A stretch of DNA of 6,045 nt from Acidobacteriota bacterium (GCA_021814085.1 JAKAJA010000120.1:1-6045), one strand, 5' to 3'; positions 1-6,045 are shown, numbered from the stretch's first letter. Translations and numbers: made by a program. Notes: a model not told the origin generated them from the sequence alone.

Positions 1-1401
1 GAAATCGCTATACCGGCTATAGTGGCGCGAGATCTCCTCAATGCGCGCCTCCAGGCCCAGGACCTGCTCCACGTGGCCCGAGAGGTGGGTGAGTGCGTCG
101 AGATGCCCGGCCACCTCCGTGTGGCCAAGAGCTTTCTTCCCCTGCGCCAGGTACAGGGCCAGGAGGTAGAGGGCGACGAGCTGTGTGGTGAAAGCCTTGG
201 TGGAGGCCACGCCGATTTCGGGGCCCGCATGGGTGTAGAGGACCCCGTCCGCGTCGCGGGTGATCATGCTGCCCACCACGTTGCAGATGGCCGCCGTCCG
301 CGCGCCCTTGGCCTTGGCTTCGCGAAGGGCGGCCAGGGTGTCGGCGGTCTCTCCGGACTGCGAGATAAAAACGCAGAGGGTCTGCGGGTCCACCATGGGG
401 TCGCGGTAACGGAACTCGGAGCCGTAATCCACCTCGGCGTGCAGCCGGACCAACTTCTCGATCATGTAGCGGCCGCACAGGGCCGCGTGCCACGAGGTGC
501 CGCACGCCACGAGGACCACCCTTCGGATATCCCGGATGGCCTCCGTGGTGAGGTTCAGCTCGTCGAGGTAGATCTGGTTGGAATCGAGGGAGAATCGTCC
601 CACGAGCGTGTCCTGGATAGCCCGGGGCTGCTCGTAGATCTCTTTCTGCATGAAGTGCTTGAACCCGGCCTTCTCGGCCTGGATGGGGTCCCACGTGATG
701 CGGGTGGGGGTTTTGGAGAGGGGATCCCCGTCCAGGTTCGTGAAGCGGACCTGATCCTTCGTGATGACGGCCATGTCCCCGTCGTCGAGGAACACCACGT
801 CGCGGGTATGCTGAAGGATGGGGGGAATATCGCTCGCGATAAAGTTCTCGCCGCGCCCCAGGCCCACGACCAGCGGGGGGCCCTGCCGCGTGGCGACGAG
901 GCGGCCCGGATCGCGTGTGCTCGCAGCCGCGAGGGCGAAGATACCCGTTAGCCGCTTGCTAACCGCCCTCATGGCCACCTCCAGGTCGTCACCCTCGTCC
1001 TCCAGGAGGTGGGCCACGATCTCCGTATCGGTCTCCGTCCGGAAGGTGTGCCCCTTGGCCTTGAGCTCCTCCTTGAGGGCCAGGTAGTTTTCGATGATGC
1101 CGTTGTGGACCACCACGATCTGCGCCCGGCAGTCCGTGTGCGGGTGGGCATTCTCCTCCGTGGGCCGGCCGTGGGTCGCCCAGCGAGTATGCCCCAGGCC
1201 GTATGCGCCCGAGAGGGGGTGGAGCCTGAGCTTATCGGCGAGGTGCACGAGTTTGCCCGCGGCGCGCTCCGTCTTGAGAACGCCCTCGTCGAGGACCGCG
1301 ACGCCCGCCGAGTCGTAGCCCCTGTACTCCAGGTGCCTGAGCCCGTCCATGAGGATGGGGACGGGGTCCTTCGGCCCGATGTATCCGACGATTCCGCACA
1401 T
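1..1401 (-). CDS. glmS: Glutamine--fructose-6-phosphate aminotransferase (isomerizing), C-terminus cut off by window edge
   Basis: GlmS makes glucosamine-6-phosphate from fructose-6-phosphate and glutamine, the committed cytoplasmic step toward UDP-GlcNAc. The frame is open without interruption from the ATG at 1401-1399 to base 1, giving 467 residues of a family usually about 600-610 long. The N-terminus MCGIVGY places the nucleophile Cys at position 2, exposed once Met is removed. The class II glutaminase domain (about 2-220) shows HTRWATHG (71-78) and HNGIIEN (99-105). The first SIS sugar-isomerase domain begins near 288 with CGTSWHA (300-306), SQSGET (347-352) and EIGVASTK (395-402), all classic GlmS motifs. 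The second SIS domain and the C-terminal catalytic loop lie beyond the window. The start is supported by a strong Shine-Dalgarno and by the requirement for Cys2. It lies 41 nt downstream of glmU. I see no frameshift or missing key residue in the visible part. Confidence 0.97.
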   Translation of the reverse strand, partial: MCGIVGYIGPKDPVPILMDGLRHLEYRGYDSAGVAVLDEGVLKTERAAGKLVHLADKLRLHPLSGAYGLGHTRWATHGRPTEENAHPHTDCRAQIVVVHNGIIENYLALKEELKAKGHTFRTETDTEIVAHLLEDEGDDLEVAMRAVSKRLTGIFALAAASTRDPGRLVATRQGPPLVVGLGRGENFIASDIPPILQHTRDVVFLDDGDMAVITKDQVRFTNLDGDPLSKTPTRITWDPIQAEKAGFKHFMQKEIYEQPRAIQDTLVGRFSLDSNQIYLDELNLTTEAIRDIRRVVLVACGTSWHAALCGRYMIEKLVRLHAEVDYGSEFRYRDPMVDPQTLCVFISQSGETADTLAALREAKAKGARTAAICNVVGSMITRDADGVLYTHAGPEIGVASTKAFTTQLVALYLLALYLAQGKKALGHTEVAGHLDALTHLSGHVEQVLGLEARIEEISRHYSRYSDF

Positions 1402-1407
1402 GGGTTA

Positions 1408-1413
1408 CCCTCC
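1408..1413 (-). promoter_or_regulatory. Ribosome binding site of glmS
   Basis: The minus strand reads GGAGGG, 6 nt before the glmS ATG. Together with the MCGIVGY N-terminus it fixes the glmS start. The 41-nt glmU-glmS spacer contains no other obvious signal, so glmS is probably translated independently from the shared mRNA. Confidence 0.75.
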
Positions 1414-1442
1414 AGGGCCGATGAGGGTCAGGCCTTACTGCG

Positions 1443-2864
1443 CTACTTCTTCCCTTGGCTTCTTGAGTTCCCCGGCTCTCCCGCTCCCCGGCTCTCCCGC
1501 TCCTTCTTTTTCGCCACCCATCCCTCGATGTTCTTCTGGGGGCTCCGGGAGATGGCGAGGGCGCCAGGGGGAACGTCCTTCGTGACCGTGGTACCGGCGC
1601 CGATGTAAGCGCCATCGCCCACGGCGACGGGGGCGACGAGTTGGGTGTCGCTCCCCACGAAGACCCGCTCGCCGAGAGAGGTCCGGTGCTTGTGAACGCC
1701 GTCGTAGTTGCAGGTGATGGTGCCCGCGCCGATGTTGGACCCCGCGCCCACGGAGGCATCTCCCAGGTAGGACAAGTGGTTGGCCTTCACGCCGTCTTTG
1801 AGGTGGGCCTTCTTGGTTTCCACGAAGTTGCCCAGGTGCAAGCGATCGCCGAGCTCGGTCCCTTCCCGGGTGTGGCAGAAGGGCCCGAGGATGCACTCCG
1901 AGCCCGTCCTCGTGCCCTCCATGACGCAGTGCTCCTTCACCAGGGTGCCCGGTCCCAGGTAGGTGGAATGGAGGACGGAGAAGGAGCGCACCTCGCAACA
2001 GGCGGTGAGGCGGGTCGCCCCGCAGAGGCGCACGTGGGGTTGTACGACCACCCCGGGTTCCAGGAGGACCGCAGGCTCGACCCAGACTGTATCGGGGTCC
2101 GGGAATGTGATGCCCTGCGCCATCCAGCGATCCACCACCTCGCGCCGGAGGCGGCGCGTGGTCCGGGCGAGGTCCGCCTGGGAGTTCACCCCGAGCCAGT
2201 GATCGGGCTGGGAGGCGGTAAAGAGTCTGGCCGGGGAACCGCCGGTCGCCATCCGGGCGAAAACGTCCGTGAGGTAGTACTCCCCCTGCACGTTGCCCCG
2301 TCCCAGACCGTCGAGGTGGGCCATCACGTGGGAGGCATCGAGGAAATACACGCCGGAATTCACCTCCCGGATCGCCCGCTCCTCCGCGGAGGCGTCCCGC
2401 TCCTCCACGATGCGCGTCAGGTTCCCCCCGGCATCCCGCAGGATTCTGCCGTAGCCGAAGGGCCGTTCGATGTGCAGGCTCACGACCCCGGCACGGGCGC
2501 CGCTGGACTCGAATTCGGCCCAGAAATGCCCCACCTCGTCTACGGGGAGGAGGGGGACATCGCCTGCCACCAGGAGGATGTGGCCGGAGGACCCCAGGAC
2601 ATCCCTGCAGCACATGAGGGCATGTCCCGTCCCCAGCTGTGGCTCCTGATGGACCACCTCGGCGCCGAAGGTCCGGGCCACGGCCGATACGGCGTCGGCC
2701 TGGTGACCCACAACGACCACCGTCCGATCGGCTCCCAGGGCCGAGAGGCTCTCCAGGAGGTGGGCCAGCATGGGGCGCCCGAGGATGGGGTGCAGGACCT
2801 TGGCCAGGGGAGACTTCATGCGGGTTCCCTGGCCCGCGGCGAGGACGACGACGGTGCGGTTCAT
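1443..2864 (-). CDS. glmU: Bifunctional GlcNAc-1-P uridyltransferase / glucosamine-1-P acetyltransferase GlmU
   Basis: GlmU acetylates glucosamine-1-phosphate with acetyl-CoA and then couples the product to UTP, giving UDP-GlcNAc for peptidoglycan and lipopolysaccharide. It has 473 residues against about 455-460 for typical members. The N-terminal Rossmann-like uridyltransferase domain (about 1-225) has LAAGQGTRM (8-16) with Lys22 downstream, QLGTGHA (76-82), the GYG around 137-139 and EVNSGVY (167-173). A linker helix (about 226-250) leads to a left-handed beta-helix of hexapeptide repeats (about 255-435). The acetyltransferase site shows NFVETKKA (346-353), NHLSYLGDA (362-370) with the expected catalytic His363, and GAGTITCNYDG (379-389). 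The family end is reached near WVAKKK (449-454). Beyond it is a 19-residue polar tail rich in Gly, Glu, Ser and Arg, partly encoded by a 16-bp tandem repeat. The start ATG overlaps the glmR stop (ATGA) and is preceded by GGAGG inside glmR, implying translational coupling. Confidence 0.97.
   Translation of the reverse strand: MNRTVVVLAAGQGTRMKSPLAKVLHPILGRPMLAHLLESLSALGADRTVVVVGHQADAVSAVARTFGAEVVHQEPQLGTGHALMCCRDVLGSSGHILLVAGDVPLLPVDEVGHFWAEFESSGARAGVVSLHIERPFGYGRILRDAGGNLTRIVEERDASAEERAIREVNSGVYFLDASHVMAHLDGLGRGNVQGEYYLTDVFARMATGGSPARLFTASQPDHWLGVNSQADLARTTRRLRREVVDRWMAQGITFPDPDTVWVEPAVLLEPGVVVQPHVRLCGATRLTACCEVRSFSVLHSTYLGPGTLVKEHCVMEGTRTGSECILGPFCHTREGTELGDRLHLGNFVETKKAHLKDGVKANHLSYLGDASVGAGSNIGAGTITCNYDGVHKHRTSLGERVFVGSDTQLVAPVAVGDGAYIGAGTTVTKDVPPGALAISRSPQKNIEGWVAKKKERESRGAGEPGNSRSQGKK
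1469..1503 (-). repeat. 16-bp tandem duplication (2.2 copies) in the 3' end of glmU
   Basis: Two perfect adjacent copies of a 16-bp unit (plus strand ccggctctcccgctcc, at 1472-1487 and 1488-1503) are preceded by 3 more matching bases at 1469-1471. The unit encodes part of the extra GlmU C-terminal tail, after the conserved end of the protein. Sixteen is not a multiple of three, so a change in copy number would shift the reading frame of the tail. Confidence 0.9.
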
Positions 2865-3844
2865 GCGACCTCCACGGCGGTGCGGGTCAGTTCGAGGAGC
2901 TGTCCCCGCAGCTTGCGGGGATCATGGCGGGCATACATTCCCACGGACAGCATGTCCGCGCAGACCACGCGCACGCCCATGGCTTCCATGGCAGGTCCAT
3001 CCACCTCCACCGGCTGGGCGCGCTCTTTGGAGTACTGCTCCTTCAAGCCACTGGGCAGGGGGGCACAGCTGCAGAGAACCGTGTCGCAGACCCAAGGCCC
3101 CACGTGCTCCACGAGGGCGCGAAGGTGGTCGGAGGCCCTGTAACCTTCCGTTTCGCCGGGCTGGGTCGTCAAGTTGCAGACGTAGACCTTACGCCCACGG
3201 CACGCCTTGAGGGCTTCAGCAAGCTCACCCACAAGGAGATTGGGAAGGACGGAGGTGTAAAGCGACCCCGGGCCGAGAAAGACGCAATCGGCCTGGCGCA
3301 GATCCTCGCAAGCCTCCGGCAGGGCCCGGCAGCCCCGCGGTTCGAGGTGCAGCCTGCGAATGGAGGGTGCCGAACCGGTGATGGCCGCCTCGCCCCGAAC
3401 CACCGATCCGTCCGAGAGCTCGGCCACCAGCTCGATGCTGTCCAGGGTCGAGGGGAAGATGCGCCCCCGGATGGCCAGGATGTCGTGCAGGTGGCGTATG
3501 GCCTGGGCGAAGTCCCCTGAGACGTCCGCCAAAGCGGCGATGAAGAGGTTTCCGAAGGAGTGCCCCTCCAGCTCTCCTTGGGCAAACCGGTATTGGAAGA
3601 GGGTCCTGAGGAATTCGGGGGCATCCGAGAGGGCCACCAGGCAGTTCCGGATGTCTCCAGGCGCCAGCATCCCCATGTCCCGCCGCAACCGGCCCGAGGA
3701 ACCGCCGTCGTCCGCCACCGTCACGATGGCCGAAATGTCGAAGGCTTCGTCGGGAGGAGCCCCAGGTTCTGGGCGCAGGGCCGCCAGGAGGGCGGGAAGC
3801 CCCGTTCCTCCACCGAGTGCCACCACGCGAGCCGCTCTTGCCAT
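2861..3844 (-). CDS. glmR: YvcK/GlmR family UDP-sugar-binding regulator (CofD-like fold)
   Basis: This protein belongs to the YvcK/GlmR (gluconeogenesis factor) family. In Bacillus subtilis the member binds UDP-GlcNAc and stimulates GlmS when UDP-GlcNAc is low. The 327 residues match the usual family length. Visible motifs are the glycine-rich nucleotide-binding loop ALGGGTGLP (9-17), VTVADDGGSSGRLR (41-54), PGDIRNCL (62-69), GHSFGNLF (94-101), LGPGSLYTSVLPNLLV (190-205) and NLTTQPGETEGY (224-235). Tyr271 and Arg306 fall roughly where UDP-sugar-binding residues lie in the Bacillus protein; this placement is inferred without an alignment. The related CofD (2-phospho-L-lactate transferase) shares the fold. 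The GlmR assignment rests on the full set of YvcK motifs, the lack of coenzyme F420 genes nearby, and its position directly before glmU and glmS. The ATG has a GAGGG 4 nt upstream, and a TATAAT lies further upstream. Confidence 0.92.
   Translation of the reverse strand: MARAARVVALGGGTGLPALLAALRPEPGAPPDEAFDISAIVTVADDGGSSGRLRRDMGMLAPGDIRNCLVALSDAPEFLRTLFQYRFAQGELEGHSFGNLFIAALADVSGDFAQAIRHLHDILAIRGRIFPSTLDSIELVAELSDGSVVRGEAAITGSAPSIRRLHLEPRGCRALPEACEDLRQADCVFLGPGSLYTSVLPNLLVGELAEALKACRGRKVYVCNLTTQPGETEGYRASDHLRALVEHVGPWVCDTVLCSCAPLPSGLKEQYSKERAQPVEVDGPAMEAMGVRVVCADMLSVGMYARHDPRKLRGQLLELTRTAVEVA
2869..2873 (-). promoter_or_regulatory. Ribosome binding site of glmU, inside the end of glmR
   Basis: The minus strand reads GGAGG, 4 nt before the glmU ATG and within the last codons of glmR (those for the terminal Val-Glu-Val-Ala). 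With the ATGA overlap it supports this start and suggests coupled translation of glmR and glmU. Confidence 0.6.
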
Positions 3845-3848
3845 GTCG

Positions 3849-3853
3849 CCCTC
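3849..3853 (-). promoter_or_regulatory. Ribosome binding site of glmR
   Basis: The minus strand reads GAGGG, 4 nt before the glmR ATG at 3844. The spacing is a little short. The glycine-rich loop begins about ten residues after this start, as is usual for the family, which agrees with the choice. Confidence 0.5.
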
Positions 3854-3876
3854 AAGGGAAGTGAGATTCCTGGCCC

Positions 3877-3882
3877 ATTATA
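3877..3882 (-). promoter_or_regulatory. Candidate sigma-70 -10 element for glmR-glmU-glmS
   Basis: The minus strand reads a perfect TATAAT in the gap between hutI and glmR, an A/T island in very GC-rich DNA, 32 nt upstream of the glmR ATG. At 17-bp spacing the -35 position (3900-3905) reads TTCTCT, only three of six matches to TTGACA, and there is no extended -10 TG. Transcription would begin near 3868-3871, leaving a leader of about 25 nt. The -10 is striking but the -35 is poor, so an activator or a different sigma factor may be involved. Confidence 0.5.
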
Positions 3883-3887
3883 GGCGC

Positions 3888-3906
3888 AAGGAGAGAAGGA
3901 GAGAAG
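3888..3906. repeat. Short 8-bp tandem repeat (2.4 copies) upstream of the glmR -10
   Basis: The plus strand reads AAGGAGAG twice followed by AAG, a purine tract lying exactly where the -35 and spacer of the glmR promoter would be. It is short enough to be chance, but its location means copy-number change would alter promoter spacing by 8 bp. Confidence 0.6.
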
Positions 3907-3913
3907 CCTAAAG

Positions 3914-3944
3914 GGCCTCATCCGGAGGAGGGGGCGATTAGGCC
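3914..3944 (-). terminator. Weak imperfect hairpin just after hutI, possible terminator
   Basis: Bases 3914-3918 can pair with 3940-3944 (GGCCT/AGGCC) and 3920-3922 with 3936-3938, with one mismatch between them and a 13-nt loop. On the minus-strand transcript the stem starts 15 nt after the hutI stop. Only three U residues follow shortly downstream, so it is a poor intrinsic terminator. It could allow partial read-through into glmR or be fortuitous. Confidence 0.22.
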
Positions 3945-3958
3945 ACTCAGGGGATTCT

Positions 3959-5209
3959 TCAGACGCCCCCCAGGACCCGCCGCCCGCCGCTGAAAACGGC
4001 GCGGAGGGGGTTTTCGCCGTAGGGATAGAAGAGGTGGAGGGGGCTGGGCACGTCCCAGACGCAGAGGTCCGCCCTCTTTCCGATGGCCAGGGAGCCGACC
4101 CGGTCGTGCTCCCGCAGGGCGTAGGCGGCGTTGAGGGTGATGGCCCAGAGGGCCTCTTCTGGCATGAGCCCGAGGCCGAATACGCCCAGGGTGGCAATGT
4201 GCAGGAGGTTAGTGGAATAGGAAGACCCGGGGTTGCAGTCCGTGGATAGGGCGATGGGGCAGCCCGCCTCCACGAATTTTCGCGCGGGGGCGTACCCCTT
4301 GCGCAGGTAAAAGGACGTGCCGGGCAGCAGGGTCGCGCAGACCCCCGCCCGAGCCATGGCCTCGATGCCCGCATCGGAGACGGCCATGAGGTGGTCGGCG
4401 CTCACGGCCCCCACTTCTGCCGCGAGGGCAGCACCGCCCGTGTCCTCGATCTCGTCCGCGTGAATTCTTGGGAGGAGCCCCAGTTCCTTGCCCTTGAGCA
4501 GAATTCGCCTGGACTGCTCGATGGTGAACGCCCCCTCCTCGCAGAAGACGTCGCAGAACTTGGCGAGACCCCGCCGTGCCACCTCCGGCAGAAGCCGGTC
4601 GCAGAGGAGGTCCACGTAGCCCCCGGGATCGTCCTTGAACTCGGGGGGGACGAAATGGGCCCCCAGGCAAGTGGGAATAACCGTCTGCGGCCCCGAGTCG
4701 CCCAACTCGCCCAAGACCTCCAGCTGCTTGATTTCGCTCTCTACGGAAAGGCCGTAGCCGCTCTTGGCCTCCAGGGTGGTGACGCCGTGGGAGAGGAACC
4801 GGGCGGCGGTGCCCCGTGCCGCTTCCAGCAGGGAGCCCTTGGAAGCGTTCCGGACGGCCCTCATGGTACTCAGGATGCCTCCCCCGGCCCGGCCTATGTC
4901 CATATAGGTCTTGCCCTGGAGCCTCAAGACCAGCTCGGCGGACCGGTCTCCGAGGAAGGGGATGTGCGTGTGGGGGTCCACGAACCCCGGCAGGACGGTC
5001 TGGCGCGAGGCGTCCACGTTTGCTTTCGATTCAGCGCCCGCCACCTCTTCGTAGGGGCCCATGTACGCCACGAGGCCGCCGCGAATGCCCACGGCTCCGT
5101 TTGGTATGGTCGGGAGGTCTCTCAGGGCGGGGCCCGTTCTCGGGGCCGGCGCGTCACAGGGGACGAGGCACCCGATGGGTCCCACCAGGAGGTCAAAGGG
5201 CCCGGTCAC
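3959..5209 (-). CDS. hutI: Imidazolonepropionase (histidine degradation)
   Basis: HutI hydrolyses 4-imidazolone-5-propanoate to N-formimino-L-glutamate, the third step of histidine catabolism, in the cytoplasm. The 416 residues are the normal length for this amidohydrolase-superfamily enzyme. Family signatures are LPGFVDPHTH (73-82) with metal-ligand His80 and His82, LQGKTYMDI (97-105), RAGGGILST (107-115), EAKSGYGL (147-154), LGAHFVPPE (182-190) with His185, DVFCEEGAFT (220-229), HADEIEDTGGAAL (250-262) with metal-ligand His250, SADHL (270-274) and LSTDCNPGSS (321-330) with the conserved Asp324. The start is GTG, overlapping the divIVA stop as GTGA; no strong Shine-Dalgarno is seen (AGGA about 12 nt upstream), so translation probably depends on coupling. 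No hutH, hutU or formimidoylglutamate-processing gene is visible, unlike typical hut operons. All key residues appear intact. Confidence 0.96.
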   Translation of the reverse strand: MTGPFDLLVGPIGCLVPCDAPAPRTGPALRDLPTIPNGAVGIRGGLVAYMGPYEEVAGAESKANVDASRQTVLPGFVDPHTHIPFLGDRSAELVLRLQGKTYMDIGRAGGGILSTMRAVRNASKGSLLEAARGTAARFLSHGVTTLEAKSGYGLSVESEIKQLEVLGELGDSGPQTVIPTCLGAHFVPPEFKDDPGGYVDLLCDRLLPEVARRGLAKFCDVFCEEGAFTIEQSRRILLKGKELGLLPRIHADEIEDTGGAALAAEVGAVSADHLMAVSDAGIEAMARAGVCATLLPGTSFYLRKGYAPARKFVEAGCPIALSTDCNPGSSYSTNLLHIATLGVFGLGLMPEEALWAITLNAAYALREHDRVGSLAIGKRADLCVWDVPSPLHLFYPYGENPLRAVFSGGRRVLGGV

Positions 5210-5715
5210 GCGTTATCCCGTTCCTTGTAGAAGGTGGTGACGTTCTCCTCGCCCTCTTTCTGCCCCAGGACGGCCAGGACGTTTTGGGTGCGCTGCACTA
5301 CATCCTTAAGGGAGCTCAGGGCGTTCTCCCTCTCGATCTTGAGGTCCAGGATGGTCCTCTCCACCTGGTGGGCTCTCAGTTGGGCCTGTTGGACGTAGGC
5401 CTCCCCTCGCACCTGAGCCTCCTGGACCATGCTCTGGGCCTCCCGCATGGCCTGCCCCTTCACCTCGTCCGCCGTGCGCTGAGCGGTGTAGAGGGCATCC
5501 TTCAGCACGTTCTCCCGGCGCCGGAACTCGTCGAGGGCGGCCTGAAGGTGCTCGGCCGTTTGGGCGAGGGCGTTCTTCTCCAAGATAAGGGCCTGATGGG
5601 ATTCCGCCACGGCTTGGAGGAACAGACGCACCTCTTCGGGGTCCAGCCCCCGGAACACTTTTCTGAACTCTGTGGACTGGATCTCGATGGGGGACAGCGG
5701 TTTGCGAGTGCTCAT
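5206..5715 (-). CDS. divIVA: DivIVA-domain cell division / polarity scaffold protein
   Basis: DivIVA proteins assemble at negatively curved membrane at septa and poles and recruit division, growth or chromosome-segregation factors. The 169 residues match the family's usual size. The N-terminal membrane-binding domain runs LSPIEIQSTEFRKVFRGLD (7-25) then EEVRLFLQAV (27-36). Phe21-Arg22 of the FRG motif aligns with the membrane-inserting Phe17-Arg18 of the Bacillus subtilis protein. From about 40 to 148 the sequence is Ala/Glu/Gln-rich with heptad character and no helix-breaking prolines, consistent with a long parallel coiled coil. The last 20 residues are polar. There is no transmembrane segment. 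The ATG overlaps the upstream yggS stop (ATGA), the stop overlaps the hutI GTG, and a full AGGAGG lies 5 nt upstream. Neighbouring yggS is a common partner of divIVA in many bacteria. Confidence 0.92.
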   Translation of the reverse strand: MSTRKPLSPIEIQSTEFRKVFRGLDPEEVRLFLQAVAESHQALILEKNALAQTAEHLQAALDEFRRRENVLKDALYTAQRTADEVKGQAMREAQSMVQEAQVRGEAYVQQAQLRAHQVERTILDLKIERENALSSLKDVVQRTQNVLAVLGQKEGEENVTTFYKERDNA

Positions 5716-6045
5716 GCGGGCCTCCTCGGGCCAAAGAGGGCCTGCCCAACGCGGATCAGGGTGGCGCCCTCCTCGACGGCGACATGGTAGTCGTGGCTCA
5801 TCCCCATGGACAACCAGCGGAAGTCATCGGGTTGGGGATGGCCGATACGCACTCCTTGAAAGAGCCTGCTCAGGCGCCGGTAGAAAGGCCGGGATGCCTC
5901 CGGATCCGAGGCATAGGGACAGACGCCCATGAGGCCCGTCAGCCGGAGGCCTGGGAGGCGAAAGACCGCCTCCGCAAGGGCCCCCGTGCCCTCTGGGGCA
6001 ACCCCACCCTTCTGGCTTTCCTCTCCGAGGTTCACCTCGAGCATG
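5712..6045 (-). CDS. yggS: YggS/PROSC family PLP homeostasis protein, N-terminal part outside window
   Basis: This is the C-terminal half of a YggS (YlmE/PLPBP) protein, a single-domain alanine-racemase-like TIM barrel that binds pyridoxal 5'-phosphate and helps control PLP levels and amino-acid homeostasis; it is not a known catalyst. About 110 of some 220-235 residues are visible. Signatures are LEVNLGEESQKGG near the window edge (the conserved strand with Asn), LRLTGLMGVCPYA in the middle, and the phosphate-binding C-terminal block LSMGMSHDY followed by EGATLIRVGQALFGPR. The first visible Met (6044) is internal to the family fold, so it is not the true start; the gene continues beyond 6045. 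The PLP lysine lies in the missing N-terminal part. The stop overlaps the divIVA start by ATGA. Confidence 0.93.
   Translation of the reverse strand, partial: MLEVNLGEESQKGGVAPEGTGALAEAVFRLPGLRLTGLMGVCPYASDPEASRPFYRRLSRLFQGVRIGHPQPDDFRWLSMGMSHDYHVAVEEGATLIRVGQALFGPRRPA
5721..5726 (-). promoter_or_regulatory. Ribosome binding site of divIVA
   Basis: The minus strand reads a perfect AGGAGG 5 nt before the divIVA ATG, inside the last codons of yggS. It is the strongest Shine-Dalgarno in the window and suggests divIVA is translated more strongly than hutI, which follows without such a site. Confidence 0.75.

Noticed and set aside
22..951. A 309-codon plus-strand open frame antisense to glmS.
   Set aside because: Shadow of glmS: the minus-strand frame is continuous with all GlmS motifs, while the plus-strand product is low-complexity Gly/Val/Arg-rich sequence with no recognisable domain.
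1402..1442. Possible glmS ribozyme or riboswitch before glmS.
   Set aside because: The spacer is only 41 nt, far too short for the ribozyme, and has no matching structure. GlmR nearby offers another route of control.
1435..2613. A 392-codon minus-strand open frame overlapping glmU in a different frame.
   Set aside because: Its product is Arg/Pro/Gly-rich without domains. It matters only as the frame glmU would enter if the 16-bp repeat gained one unit.
1641..3143. A 500-codon plus-strand open frame, antisense to glmU and the end of glmR.
   Set aside because: It mirrors the codon periodicity of GC-rich genes on the opposite strand. Its translation shows no family motif, it spans a gene boundary, and glmU is unmistakable in the other direction.
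2861..3844. Annotation as CofD, an F420 biosynthesis transferase.
   Set aside because: The fold is shared, but the motifs and 327-residue length fit YvcK/GlmR, and the neighbours are hexosamine genes rather than F420 genes.
4391..5230. Plus-strand open frame of 279 codons antisense to hutI.
   Set aside because: Shadow frame created by high GC content. The minus-strand HutI has intact metal-ligand and substrate motifs throughout.
5712..6044. A complete small 110-residue protein starting at the Met at 6044.
   Set aside because: The Met lies within the conserved YggS strand motif, so this is the 3' part of a longer gene cut by the window edge.

Overview
This window comes from a GC-rich bacterial chromosome. 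All six recognisable genes lie on the minus strand, so transcription runs from high to low coordinates. In that order they are yggS (3' half only), divIVA, hutI, glmR (yvcK family), glmU and glmS (5' three quarters only). I see no mobile elements, tRNA or rRNA genes, CRISPR arrays or phage genes. The gene set (DivIVA beside YggS, a YvcK/GlmR protein, a full hexosamine pathway, very GC-rich third codon positions) suggests a non-model GC-rich lineage such as Acidobacteriota, Myxococcota or a relative. That is inference; the window alone does not fix the taxon.

Right half (about 3959-6045): yggS, divIVA and hutI are joined by 4-nt stop/start overlaps (ATGA between yggS and divIVA, GTGA between divIVA and hutI). 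They therefore look like one translationally coupled transcript. YggS is a PLP-homeostasis protein, DivIVA is a coiled-coil polar/septal scaffold, and HutI is imidazolonepropionase from histidine degradation. HutI is the functional odd one out.

Middle (3845-3958): a 114-bp gap is the only sizeable non-coding stretch. It holds a perfect TATAAT -10 hexamer facing glmR, a short purine-rich tandem repeat just upstream of it, and a weak imperfect hairpin near the end of hutI.

Left half (1-3844): glmR, glmU and glmS form a compact cell-wall precursor unit. GlmS makes glucosamine-6-phosphate and GlmU makes UDP-GlcNAc. In Bacillus, GlmR binds UDP-GlcNAc and stimulates GlmS. glmR and glmU overlap by ATGA, and glmU and glmS are 41 nt apart. 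Having the sensor, the product-forming enzyme and the committed-step enzyme in one operon suggests a self-contained UDP-GlcNAc control unit. The 3' end of glmU carries a perfect 16-bp tandem duplication that encodes part of a non-canonical C-terminal tail. I found no convincing undescribed system; the region is mostly housekeeping genes in an informative arrangement.
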